A program made the translations under genes and the position numbers. The notes beneath the pieces were generated by a model. It made no database searches. It was not told the origin of the DNA and saw only the letters and a program-made list of their open reading frames with translations. Shown here piece after piece: positions 10,901 through 20,918 of a stretch of 64,000 nucleotides of DNA (positions within the stretch are counted from its first letter, which is position 1; each line of letters starts with the position of its first letter). Source of the DNA: Hemicordylus capensis (taxonomy: Eukaryota > Chordata > Lepidosauria > Squamata > Cordylidae); assembly GCF_027244095.1 (NCBI RefSeq), contig NC_069670.1, positions 14,837,320 to 14,901,319 on the forward strand, in the 5' to 3' direction.

Positions 10901-13900
10901 CAGGAACAAGGCTTTTGACAACAGGTGGTGTGCAGTGTGCACCCTCAGAGCAGCGTGGTCCCAGAAGGGCGACACGATCAGGCTTCTGTAGGGGGCCGGT
11001 AGACCATCACGGAGCCCTCCGCCCCAACACAGCCCCTTCCCCATCTAGCAGGGGCCACCCAGGATGTGCACACCTGGCTGTTTCTTGGGTAAGGTTGCCT
11101 GGCCGGAGGGCCCCTCATTTCTGCAGCAAAATCGTCACAGTTGTAAAGTGTGACGATCTGGAGCACAGTGTGCCAGCCGCCCTCAAGGCGGCCAAATTCT
11201 AAACCGCACACTACTGGCTTCGTAAAATATCATTTTCCTAGCCGTGGCAGGAATGCGAATAACTTGGCTAATGCAGATCAGGTTGCCCTTCTTGCAAGCA
11301 AAAAAACCGAGGTTCTTGCATAAACAAAGAGAAGCTTCTTGATTCCCTGTCAAGCCTTAGATTGTAAGATATCCTTTTGGGTGCCCTTGCCTGATGATCA
11401 CCCATCATCGTGTCTCTTCTCCTTACAGTGCAGCAGGCTATGAAACGGAGTACAATGGTGGAGAATCCTATCCACTATCCTATCCTATTTCCACTAAGTG
11501 CTGTCTGGGAAAATCCAGCAATAAGAGGTCTTCCAATAGAGGTCTTTGGAAGTATCTAATGTTTGTTAGCAGGAAGTTTTCCACACCCAGCTTTTAGTTC
11601 GTATCTCCTCCGGAACGGAGGGGGTGCGTTCCCGTATCGGCCAAAGGCCAAATTTATGCCGAGGTCCCGGGAGCAGTTCACACACAATTTGGGGTTTTTT
11701 TTGCAGTGCGTAAGAGTTTCGCCTGATTGATACCTGGGGTTAAAAGAAAATCCACTTTTTGCTTTGGTTTTTTGGGGGACAACTTGGAACTCGCAGTAAA
11801 GTCTTAGTAAACCTGCGGTGAAGCCACTTAACGGCACAGCGGGGAAATGATTTGACTAGCAAGCCAGAGGTTGCCGGTTCGAATCCCCACTGGTATGTTC
11901 CCCAGACTATGGGAAACACCTCTATTGGGCAGCAGCGATCTAGGAAGATGCTGAAAGGCATCGTCTCATGCTGTGCGGGAGGAGGAAATGGTCAGCCCCT
12001 CCTGTATTTTACCAAAGAGAACCACAGGGCTCTATGGTCACCACGAGTCAACACTGACTTGACAGCACACTTTAAGCCTGCAGCAAAGTCTGCTATTTGG
12101 GAAAGCTCCAGGTGTATGAATAACAGTTCCCAAGAGAGCAAGAGGATTGTGTCCTTGTTCCCACACAAGCGGTGCTGGGCACCCAGGCTTCCGGCAGCTT
12201 ACCCAGGGCGCCATCTTGGATGGTGTAGCAGTGCTGGCCGCATTCCCAGGCACTGGTTTCTTCATTGAAGACGGTGTTGAACTGGATCTGGCAGATCTCA
12301 AGGGTGGCCCCTTTGAGGAGGGAGATCTGATCGTCAATGGGCAGACTTCTGGTTGGGGGACAGAAGAAAGCTATTCAGCATTTGAAGCAAATCAAGATGG
12401 CAAACGGAACCAATTTTTAGTACTTCTCCTACCACAACATTTCTGGTGATGGGCTAAAGCAGACGGTCCCAGAATGCACGGGCACGAATGCTTCATGCCC
12501 CCGAATGCACGGGCACGGCTCAGAACCCGCCCCCCCCGGACGGGCCGTGTGCCCCACCCACCTGAAGGATGGGATGGCCTTGGCAAACTGGATCACTTGC
12601 TGGATCATGAAGGTGCTGAGGTCGGCGAAGAGCGGCAGCATGGAGAACACGTCCGGCAAGACCTCCTCCGGGTAGCTCTCCATGTGATCCAGGGGGGGAC
12701 TCCGGGATCTCGGACTGCGGATGTACAGGCGCACGGGAGCCTGGAGGGAGACGCTGGCTGAGAAGGGAGAGAAGCAGCGGCTCCCGCTAAACCCAAACCT
12801 AGGGTGGCCCTCTGCTGGCTTTCCAAATCCGGGTGCCTAATTTGCATACGATGTAAATTGGCCTGGAAATAATTTCTGAGCCGAGTCGCGATGGCACGTT
12901 TTGCTCCGTAACTGCGCTTCGACAAGGGCTGGAGCTCAGCTTTTTTTTTTTTTTAATGAAAGCTGAAATCTGGGCGAATCTGGGTGGGCAAAGCCATCCA
13001 GGTGAGATGCTTAAAATCCATGTGAAACCCGGAATATCAGGGGGCGGGGCATGGCCACTCTACCCAAGCCCCCATTTTTTTCCGGGCTTGGCTACGATGA
13101 CCTCACGTTTCTTTTGTTTTTAAGTGTTTAAATCTATGGGTCTTCCTCTCCCCAACAGGCATATTTGAATAAGAAATTAGAAAATGATGAAGGGTTGGGT
13201 CAATGCATACATTTGCCAACTCTGGCTGAGGCTGTTTCTGGCTATTCCCGCCCCCCACCCCCCGGCCAGTATTTCCCACAACACCAAACCTTTCAAACCC
13301 CCAAGGTGGCTTCCAAGAGTCACCCGGAGATGGGTGCCAATTCCGGCCAACTCCAGGCTCGTCCCGGAGCCCCGGCTGCCCGATCAATGCACCCTCCAGG
13401 GACCGCCCTGAAGCTCACTTGGTAATGGCTGAACTGGGAGAAGCTGGAATCGAAGTTTTTCTTGTGGGCCTCGGTGAGGATCTCGATCAGCTGCTCCTGC
13501 TCCGCGCTGAGGCTGTGATCCGCCAGAGGCTCCCACGCCACCACGGGGCTCGTATCCCCCTGCTGCTTCTGCTGCCGCTGCTTCCGACGCAGCCGCAAGG
13601 CCTCCTCCGACATGATCACTGCCGAAGAACCAAGAGGCGTCTCTCAGAGACAGGTCTGCTCAACCGGCGGCCCACCGAGCCGAGCACAGAGCTGCAGCTG
13701 TGTTCAAGGAACCCACTGGGGCCTCCAGCCTCCCTCCCACGTTTGGCTAAAACGGGGCCAGTTGTGGTGCTTCTGACATGGGTGGTGGGCTGCTTGCATC
13801 TTGTGACCCGCCAAATGCTCAGAGGGCCTGAGGTGGGGCCGTATTCACGGGATGGGGCCGTAGCTCAGTGGAAGAGGATCTGCTTGGCATGCAGAAGGTC

Positions 13901-16900
13901 CCGGGTTCAATCCCTGGCAGCATCTCCACGTCGGCCTGGGAAAGCCCCCTGAGCTTGAAACCTTGGAGAAGCTGCTGCCAGTCAGTGCGGACGATGCTGC
14001 ACTAGATGGACCAAGGGTCTGACTCAGTACAAGGCAGCTTCCTGTGTTTCCGTTCAGATGAGCTTCAGACCAGATGGGCTTGGATCTGATCTGGAATGGG
14101 TCTGTGAGGACCGCCTTCCTCCATATGAAGCTGCCTGTTCATGGAGGTCATCTTCAGGGACCCAGTTCTGGGTTCTGCTGCTCACTGAAGGTAGCTGGTG
14201 GTATCCAGCCCAGGGCCTCCTCTGTTGCTGCCCCCAGGGGATGACCCGCTACAACCGCGGTAAAATGCTTCGGCTTGGGCAGACTGAAAACATAAATAAA
14301 GGATTGAGGCTGGTTGTTGCGCAGAGCCACCAGCAGGGGGAGTAGCCTTTTCTAGCTTGTGCAAAACTCTACAGCGGGGAAAAGACAGGTATTTCTTTGC
14401 GCTGTACATGCGATGTTATGGGACTGTAGCGCAGCAATAAAAGCCGAAAGAAGGCATTAGAAATGTGAAAGGCACCTTGCTGACAGCGCAGGGACTGCAC
14501 GGTCGAAACACGGGCAGTTCGGAAGCACACTCGTGACACTGCTGTAGGGTGCAGTCTGGAAAGCACCCTGGCCATGGAATCTCCTTCTGGGATAAACCTG
14601 GCCGGCCTCTTCCGTCACCACCTGTAGCTGAATTGTGAACACCGCCCCTTTTCCACAGGCTTAGGACCTGGTTCTGAATGTCCTGGGCTTGGTTCTACGC
14701 AGAGTCTTTTTTTTTATTGTGTCTGCCTCTTCGCAGTGGTTCTGTGTTGTTGTTTTAAATTGCATTTTCCTTGTTTGTTTAAGCCCTGCTCGGGCTGGAT
14801 GTCCTTTGACTGTTTCTCTCTGCCTGTGCACCGCCTTGCAGGCATGATTGCAGAAAGGCAGTCTATGCGTGCACACTGTGAAAGCCAACGCAGTGACCTG
14901 TGAGCACCGTCATGCTATTATACAAGCCCTGCGTCTCAGCCGGATCTACCTGTACCCAAAGGTGCTTCTGGAGCAACGCTGGCCCTGAAGACCAGATTGG
15001 GGCACCTTAAACCCCAGGGCGCCCCTGGGCCCAGGCACGGTCTGTCCACGGCAGGCTCTGGATAACCGAAAAGTGTCGCGGCTGCTTCTAACACTGATCT
15101 TTTTTTCCGCCCGGTGTGTGTCTGCTTTCCCCCTTCCTTTCCGCCTGCCTCTCTGCTAGGGCCCAGCAGAACTGCTTAGGATTCTGCAGGGAGAGCCTCC
15201 GAATGGATTCGGACCTCCCCTTCTCCTCCTACACGGTGCCGGCCCGTAGAAGAAGCACCTCTAACACCATTCTGTCCCGGGTCGGGTGCCAGTTGTTGCT
15301 GCCACCAGAGCTAGTGCATGGCCCAGATCCAGGCTGTATTTCCTTTCTTCCGATGACACATATGCCCCCGGCGGTTACATCGCAGGCAAGCTGCAGCACA
15401 GTACAAGGGGACTGCAATGCATCACTGGTCCCCCCCCTCCCTTTGCCCAGTGCTGCTGCTGCTTCTTTCTCTACATCTCTCTCCACTGCCAGGGGGTGCA
15501 GGATAAATCTTCACCCCCATCACGTCCCGCACCTCGCCCCCATTAATGATTCTGCACCCGGGCCTTTCCCCCACTCTTGGCTGTGCGGCTAACCTGCTCT
15601 CTGTTCTCCTGGGGCGGGAGAGAAATCTTAAGTGTCTTTTTCTGCAATCGGAGGAGGAGATGAATCTATCCCTGTTCCCTTAGGTTGTGTTGTGTTTTCT
15701 TTCTTTCTTTAATGGAACCTGACCCTTTGGGCCGATCGATGCAGAGGGAAGCCAGCTGGGCGGCCTCATCCATCTAGCCCGGTGTGTGGCTCCCTGGGGA
15801 GTTGATGCAGCTTTGCTGACAGCCTCCTCCTCCTCCCCCCCCACTCCCTGCCTTGCAGCTGCTGCCTCTGCCTCCCTCCTCGCAAAAGCTTTGCAGAAGC
15901 AAACAAGCTGAAGGCTCTTCCGCGCATGACACGGAAAGCCTGTGCTGTGGAGTGCATCCGTGGTGCAGTTTGCCGGTTTGCATGTGGAGACGGTCACTGT
16001 GGGACCAACCCCCACCCCATCCCAGGCCCTCTTGAAACCCAAATGGGCCTTCTAGTTGGCACTGGGGGCAGGGATGCAAGGGAGGGGTTCGGAGGAGAGG
16101 CCAAGGAGATCTGAGGACTAGCTCTGTAGAAAAGGGCAGCCCAAATGATCAGGGGGGCTGGAGCGACTCCCCTGGGAGGGAAGACTACAAGATTGGGCTT
16201 TTTTAGTTTAGCAAGGAGGCAGATCAGGGGGAATTGATTGATGCATATAAATCATGCACGGTGCGGATCAAGTGGATAAAAATCAGTTTTTCTCCCTTTC
16301 TCATAATATTAGAAGCTGGGCCCATAGGAACATAGGAAGCTGCCATAGACTGAGTCAGACCCTTGATCTATCTAGCTCAGTATTGTCTTCACAGACTGGC
16401 AGCGGCTTCTCCCAGGTTGCAGGCAGGAATCTCTCTCAACACGATCCTGGAGAAGCCGCCAGGGATGGAACATGGAACCTTCTGCTCTCCCTAGAGCGGC
16501 TCCATCCCTTAAGGGGACTCTCTTCCAGTGCTCACACTTCTAGTCTCCCATTCATATGCAACCCGGGCAGACCCTGCTTAGCTAAGGGGACCAGTCAGGC
16601 TTGCCGCCACAAGACCAACTCTCCTCTGGTCATTTGTTGAAGCTCAATGCTGGGGGATTCAGGAAAGACAAAAGGAAGCACAGAATTTGCCGCCGCCAGA
16701 TGTGGTGATGATGGCCCCAATCTAGACCATTTAAAAAAGGGATTCAGCAGATTCATGGAGCACAGGGCTATCAATCACTACTAGTCATTCATGGAGGACT
16801 ATCAATGACTACTAGTCTTGGGTGCTGCTTTTTTCTGTCGGGATCCTGCTGTCCAGTTTGAAAGAAATGGTTCCTGTCGGTGTGGCCGAGTTCTGTCCTG

Positions 16901-19900
16901 TTATTTGTAAGTTCCGAAAAGTTTTTATCACTCAATCTCATGTTATTGTGAACTGTTGATTTTATGCTGGTCTGTGACCGAAATAAAGTCTGTTCTGTTC
17001 CATCGGGATCGGTGCGAGGGACGCCCCGAACACCAGCTGCTAGTTGTCCTCTTTCCCCCGCTTGTGGGCTCCCCAGAGGCCTCTGGTGGGCCGCTGTGTG
17101 AAACAGGATGCTGGACAAGGTGGGCCTCCTTGGGCCTGATCCAGCTGGGCTGCTCTTGCGTTCTTACGCCCTAGGTGTTCTGAAACTTCTGAAAGAGAAC
17201 TCATCTCTTTCAAAAACGTGTATCTTTAACACATTCCCCCCGCTAAAGAGAGCCCTATTGATTTGGGCGGAGTTAACTTTCCGACAAGCATCTTTAGGAT
17301 GGCAGGCTTACTTTCGTTCCCAGTTTATGGGTTCAGCCTTCAGCAGTGGGTCCAGGAGTAGGAGGAGGCAGCTGTGGATGGGGGTGAGGGTGAGTGACTT
17401 GCTTGTCTTTTGACGCCGCCCGTGCTAGCCTGGTGTTTTTCAAACTGTGTTCCTGTGGGGGGCTCAGGGTTTATTTGGAAGCTTAGCAGATGCCCCCTGA
17501 TATTTCTCACAGGTGAAATGACCGAAGAAGGACCTTCTTGTAACATGGGTAAAGGTGTTAAGCCCATGCAGGAAGGATTCTTGGCGTATAGGAAGTCTGA
17601 AAGCAGACTGCTAGCAGGAGACTGCTTCTATTCCACCACTCCAAGTGTCTGTTTATGCCCCTGATAACAAGTTAATATCAGCACAACGCCACAAAAAAGG
17701 AAGAGAATCCAGCAGAGGCCGGAGGCACATTTTAGAAAGAGAATCCACTCACACTCCCAATGCCTTTGGAGCATGCATTCTGTACTGTCGACATGCCCAT
17801 TAACCGTTTCTTACAAAGCCCCAACAGGCTTCCTGGTGTGAAGTCCTGACTCTTTCTCAGGGTTTTTGTGCCCGAGTGAGGCTTGTTGATAGCTACTTCT
17901 GCCTCTGTCTAGTTGTTGTTGTTTTTATACCCTGCTGCTGGTGTTGTCATTTCCTATTGTTTGCTTTTGTTCTTTGCAATTCCTATTTGTTTGTTTTTAA
18001 ATTTTCAGATGTATTATTTTTTCGTTTAAAATGGTAAACAGCTTCATGCTGCAGTTTGCATAACAAATGGGATGCACATTTTTCAACAAAACACACGCAC
18101 ACACACATATCAATCAATCAATAGGTCTAGAAACTGATTGATTGATTAAATAAATGAAATCTGGTGCCAGCTATTCTTAGGGGACATGGTCGCTTTTCTT
18201 GGGGCACTGTAAGAAACTACACAATATTTTCTGCCCCCAGTGAAGAACTTGGGCTTGAAATGCATTGGGATGAATTGCTTTGATTCTTCTTGATACAATT
18301 TCACCCTGCCACCTGGATTCTCTTGTATGTCCCTGATGACCTCTGACCTCTCTGCGCTGCATTGCACAGCCTGGGTGCTTTCCAGATTACCCGCTGCAAC
18401 CGTGCCACGACAGGTCTGTTAAGTGTGCTTCTGTACTGCCTGTGTTTCGACACTGCAATCCCTGCGCTGTCAGCAAAGTGCCGGTCACATTTCCGATGCC
18501 TCCTTTCGGGTTTTATCCTTGCATTTTAGTCCTACAGCGTTGCATGTGCGTCGCGAAAATTGTCTTCCCCCGTTGTAGGAGGGTTGCGCAAGCTATTTGC
18601 ATTTTCAAAATGATCCTGCCTATCTGAAGCATTTTACTGCTGAACAGCGTGTAATCCAGGGGCGTAGCAAGGTTGGAGTGGGCCTAGAGACAAGATTTTA
18701 AAATGCCCCCCCCTTCACTGAAGCTCAGCTCCTGAATTAAAGAAATCTTAAATGAGGCTGAATAGTGGTTTAAAAAAAAAAAAAGCATAGTAAAATTTAT
18801 AACCTGTGTGCCACAATAGAACATCATCCTAAATTATTTTTTTAAAGGTTTTGTAAATTGTGGACGATGCAAGTCATTTAATGCTACTAGAGAAAGACCT
18901 GCTGTTCTGGCAGCTCCAGGTCTGAACACTCACATCAGTTCTGGAGAATGAATACAACTGAAAGAAGCCCGGGCGGGTGCGCGGCTGGGGGAGTCAGTCA
19001 TGCGACTTGCCTCTGGGGGGCACCTCAAGGCAGGGGGCCCCCAGACAACTGTCTCCCCTTGCCCTATGATAGTTACGCCCCTGGTGTAATCTGGAAAGCG
19101 CCTGGCGCTTTCCTGGACAGCAGGCTTTACTGAGAGGCTTTACTACGAATTTGAAGTTGCCCCCCCCCCAAAAAAAAAACGATACAAAAAGTGGATTTTT
19201 TTAAAACCCTGGAAGATACAAATCAGGCTACACTCTTAACATGCAATTTAAAATAACCCCCGAATTGTGTCTGCCGTGCTCCACCATAGCTCTCAGGGAC
19301 TTGGGGGTAGATTTGGCCGATATGTGACCGCCGCACCCTCTCCATTCCGGAGGAGATGTGAACTAAAAGCCGGGTGCGCAAAGCATCCTGGCAAGAGCAA
19401 AGCATCCTGGCACTGACTTACTGTCTTTCCGCATGCCCACGGACAGGCATTTCTGGTAGCGACAGGCCTGGCATTGGCGTCGCTTGGCTTTGGTGATGGT
19501 GCAGCTGCAGGTGAAAGGGCAGGTGAACTGGACTCCTTTGATGACCGTCCGCCTGCGAGGAAGAGGAGGAGATGGATGTGGCTTCGTCAATGTAAGGGCT
19601 GCCCTCGCGGCCGGAACTCGGGCATGAGAAGAAGCCTCCTCCCTACGCTCCTGATGTGAACCGCCCCGAGCCATGTTTGGAAGGGCAGTATATAAATAAA
19701 ATAAAATAAAATAAAAGCATGGCCGGAGACGAGGAGCTGGCTCGTCTGCTTTAAAAGGGAGGCCATGTGATGGAGTGGCCCTGCTCAGATTCTGTCCCCA
19801 GCTTTGTCCCACCCAGCTGGGACTTGACAGACGGGCCGGCTCCCTGCCTCCGACTCGGCTTTTATCCGACGCACGATCCAATATCAGGACTGTGTGCACG

Positions 19901-20536
19901 CATCTCAAACTAAGATCGGAGGCTTCCCCTACCCGCATCGTGATTGTGAGGACAGCCCTGTGATGTATCAGTGCCTTTGCTAGCACTTCAACAACCACCA
20001 CCACCTCCACGCACAACTCTGTGTTATGTACAAAACTAACGACAAAGCCAGAGTTTGTTCAACCAGAGTTTGATGTCCCGGTTTAAACCAGGGTTTGTGC
20101 AAGCTCATTGTAACTTGCCCGGCTCTGGTTGGTGGGTGGTAAGGTTCTGTTGCAGGGGTGGGCGGACCGGGCCTTCCAACTGCTGTTGAACGACAACTCT
20201 CATCCTCCCCAGCCAGCATTTCTTGTGGCTGAGGATGCTGGGAGATGTAGTCCAACGAGAGCTGGAGGGCCAGGTTTGCCCATAGGAGAAATCAAAAGTA
20301 GACACAGTCTGCCCGCTGTGCTGTTGCAGGGGGAGCCTGAGGGTCCGGGTGGGAGCGTACCGAAAGAAGCCCTTGCAGCCCTCGCAGGTCATGACGTGGA
20401 AGTGGTAGCCAGTGGCCCGGTCCCCGCACACGGAGCAGGTTTTCTCCTCCCCGTCGAGGTCCGTGTCCCCGTGGCTCGAGGCAGTGGTGGTGGGGCTGCT
20501 CCTGCAGCTGCTCTCGCTATCGGAGGGACACAGCAT
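7853..20536 (-). CDS. NR1I3: Nuclear receptor subfamily 1 group I member 3 (constitutive androstane receptor), complete coding region
   Basis: Eight exons in consistent phase give 397 residues: 20536-20361, 19552-19422, 13618-13419, 12740-12562, 12348-12203, 10730-10614, 9538-9433, 7991-7853. Residues 34-102 are a two-zinc-finger DNA-binding domain (Cys34, 37, 51, 54 and 70, 76, 86, 89; P-box CEGCKG). Residues about 103-137 are a basic hinge. Residues about 138-397 are the ligand-binding domain, with [16 protein letters not shown] and [17 protein letters not shown]. The chain ends at LLSEIIS, an AF-2 helix with nothing after it, as in CAR (human LLQEICS). Synteny with TOMM40L and PCP4L1 identifies the locus as NR1I3. 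Several ligand-binding-domain blocks ([22 protein letters not shown]) look more like PXR. Human CAR has about 350 residues, so this form carries a longer N-terminus. The start is the first ATG in the open frame. CAR acts with RXR on xenobiotic-response genes in liver. Confidence 0.93.
8850..9096 (-). mobile_element. tRNA-derived SINE (family D) with (ATC/ATT)n tail
   Basis: Reverse strand reads a tRNA-like head (gtagtggctagagtgctgga; B box gagttcaaatcc), a conserved centre (ctagctgggtgactctgggc) and a hairpin-like end ctctgggctccttggaggaa. It lies in the last NR1I3 intron. Confidence 0.8.
9097..9236 (-). mobile_element. tRNA-derived SINE (family A), partial
   Basis: The reverse body tttggtccatctaacgcaga to ggttgaatctgggacctt directly abuts the family D SINE. 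Confidence 0.75.
9433..9538 (-). CDS. NR1I3: NR1I3 exon, ligand-binding domain helix 9 region
   Basis: The 106-nt exon codes for [19 protein letters not shown], then [17 protein letters not shown]. The acceptor is CTTGCAG and the donor GTGAGC. Confidence 0.92.
9793..10098 (-). mobile_element. 5S-headed SINE (family B)
   Basis: A full-length reverse copy in NR1I3 intron 7. Confidence 0.87.
10110..10512 (+). mobile_element. CR1-like LINE 3' end
   Basis: It encodes the typical C-terminal end of a Jockey-superfamily reverse-transcriptase protein ([14 protein letters not shown], then [14 protein letters not shown]), then the 3' UTR ending gatccagcagggctgttctt. It lies antisense in NR1I3. Confidence 0.82.
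10614..10730 (-). CDS. NR1I3: NR1I3 exon, ligand-binding domain helices 6-8 region
   Basis: The 117-nt exon codes for [20 protein letters not shown], then [16 protein letters not shown]. It has a pyrimidine tract and CAG acceptor, a GTAAGC donor, and starts and ends in phase 1. Confidence 0.93.
11560..11838 (-). mobile_element. MITE family F
   Basis: Shares, on the reverse strand, aaaaagtggattttcttttaa-like, ttggccgatacg-like and ggaggagatacgaactaaaa-like blocks with copies at 19.1 and 27.1 kb. Confidence 0.65.
11822..12076 (+). mobile_element. Sauria SINE (tRNA head, Bov-B-type tail)
   Basis: The B box gccggttcgaatcccc, gggcagcagcgatctaggaa, agatgctgaaaggcatc and a 3' end gagtcaacactgacttgaca match the Sauria SINE pattern. 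It lies in NR1I3 intron 5. Confidence 0.88.
12203..12348 (-). CDS. NR1I3: NR1I3 exon, core of ligand-binding domain
   Basis: The 146-nt exon codes for [20 protein letters not shown], then [16 protein letters not shown] and [17 protein letters not shown] is the nuclear-receptor signature region. The donor is GTAAGC. Confidence 0.93.
12562..12740 (-). CDS. NR1I3: NR1I3 exon encoding helices 2-4 region of the ligand-binding domain
   Basis: The 179-nt exon codes for [12 protein letters not shown] and then [29 protein letters not shown] second CAG lies 5' of the chosen acceptor, but using it would break phase with the previous exon. The short segment before the ADLSTFM helix resembles CAR, not the longer PXR insert. 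Confidence 0.92.
12797..13066 (+). mobile_element. MITE-like family H, internally deleted copy
   Basis: Ends are gggtggccctctgctgg and ggccactctaccc. It shares taatttgcat, gcacgttttgctccgtaact and the nearly terminal cccggaatatcaggggg with the longer copy at 51.9 kb. It lies in NR1I3 intron 4. Confidence 0.65.
13419..13618 (-). CDS. NR1I3: NR1I3 exon encoding hinge and helix 1
   Basis: The 200-nt exon completes the Met codon split by the intron (A|TG) and reads [16 protein letters not shown], then a Gln-rich hinge and [17 protein letters not shown]. It ends at HYQ with a GTGAGC donor. Confidence 0.93.
13853..14052 (+). mobile_element. tRNA-derived SINE (family A), best-preserved copy
   Basis: Head ggccgtagctcagtggaaga, B box gggttcaatccc, body ctgctgccagtcagtg, and tail ctcagtacaaggcagcttcc. 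Confidence 0.9.
14250..14570 (-). mobile_element. MITE family E
   Basis: A reverse copy running from gtaaaatgcttcggc to the terminal gcagtctggaaagcaccctg. Confidence 0.7.
14571..16322. other. NR1I3 intron 3 sequence without recognised element
   Basis: Mixed GC-rich and T-rich sequence. I see no exon-like frame with splice sites and no element shared with the rest of the window. Confidence 0.4.
16323..16629 (-). mobile_element. 5S-headed SINE (family B)
   Basis: A full-length reverse copy in NR1I3 intron 3. Confidence 0.87.
16637..17172 (+). mobile_element. CR1-like LINE 3' end, interrupted
   Basis: The coding end and start of the UTR (16637-16818) are separated from the UTR end (17040-17172, ggtgggccgctgtgtgaaac to gatccagctgggctgctctt). 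The intervening 220 nt contain gaaataaagtctgttctgtt, which looks like a 3' end with AATAAA of an unidentified inserted element. Confidence 0.65.
18369..19106 (+). mobile_element. MITE family E split by an inserted hAT-like element
   Basis: The left part is 18369-18656 (tgggtgctttccagattacc to cagcgtgtaatc) and the right part 19084-19106 (gtgtaatctggaaagcgcc). The two parts flank the element at 18657-19083. Confidence 0.85.
18657..19083. mobile_element. hAT-like nonautonomous DNA transposon with 8-bp target duplication
   Basis: Termini are CAGGGGCGTA and TACGCCCCTG (10-bp perfect inverted repeats). The flanks are both GTGTAATC (18649-18656 and 19084-19091), an 8-bp target site duplication as made by hAT transposases. 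The 427-nt body has no transposase frame. Confidence 0.88.
19107..19404 (+). mobile_element. MITE family F
   Basis: Begins ggcgctttcctggacagcag immediately after MITE E; contains aaaaagtggattttt, gatttggccgatatgtgacc and ggaggagatgtgaactaaaa. It ends 18 nt from an NR1I3 exon donor. Confidence 0.65.
19422..19552 (-). CDS. NR1I3: NR1I3 exon encoding second zinc finger
   Basis: The 131-nt exon codes for [17 protein letters not shown], then [12 protein letters not shown] and GMRKD. The four zinc ligands are Cys70, 76, 86 and 89; Cys74 is an extra cysteine. The donor is GTAAGT. Confidence 0.93.
19650..19718 (+). repeat. LINE-tail hairpin repeat (family G) with (AAAAT)n
   Basis: The hairpin tgaaccgccccgagccat...ggaagggcagtatataa is followed by repeated AAATA, a 3'-end signature seen many times in the window. 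Confidence 0.65.
20148..20288. mobile_element. Palindromic MITE (family J)
   Basis: Inverted arms with gacaactctcatcctcc and gagatgtagtccaacgag match other family J copies at 29.7, 42.0, 56.5, 60.0 and 61.1 kb. Confidence 0.65.
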
Positions 20537-20627
20537 GGCCGGCTTCGCCACCCCTAGGCCCCTCGCAGAGCGCGGCCCTCCGGTGGCAACGGGGAACGAG
20601 TCGGCGAGAGGCGTGTCGGGCTCCGGC
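20361..20627 (-). CDS. NR1I3: NR1I3 first recognised coding exon (first zinc finger) with possible upstream extension
   Basis: The reverse strand has a CAG acceptor just before 20627 and a donor (GTACGC) after 20361. ATG lies at 20536-20534. The frame stays open back to the acceptor, so a further 5' exon exists and is either untranslated or adds N-terminal residues. The coding part gives a Ser/Thr/Asp-rich segment, then [15 protein letters not shown] and CEGCKGFFR. It ends in phase 2. Confidence 0.88.
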
Positions 20628-20682
20628 CTGCAGCAAACCAGTGGAAACCGAAATGCACATTAACCGATAAGGCTTGCTGTGA

Positions 20683-20918
20683 TGTTGTTGTTGTTGTTAT
20701 TACATTTATACCCCGCTCTTCCTCCAAGGAGCCCAGAGCGGTGTACTACATACTTGAGTTTCAATTTCACAACAACCCTGTGAAGTAGGCTAGGCTGAGC
20801 GAGAAGGGGCTGGCCCAGAGTCACCCAGCTAGTCTCATGGCCGAATGGGGATTTGAACTCGGGTCTCCCCGGTCTTAGTCCAGCACGCTGACCACGACAC
20901 CACGCTGGCTCTCATGGC
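20683..20918 (-). mobile_element. tRNA-derived SINE (family D)
   Basis: A reverse copy sharing the tail ctcttcctccaaggagccca and the head cagcacgctgaccacgacac with the copy at 8.85 kb. Confidence 0.82.

Noticed and set aside
12741-12765. Upstream acceptor for the NR1I3 ADLSTFM exon
   Set aside because: Using the more 5' CAG would shift the frame relative to the preceding exon, which ends in phase 0.
13855-13930. tRNA gene
   Set aside because: The head has A and B boxes but no complete cloverleaf, and it continues into the SINE body found in many copies.
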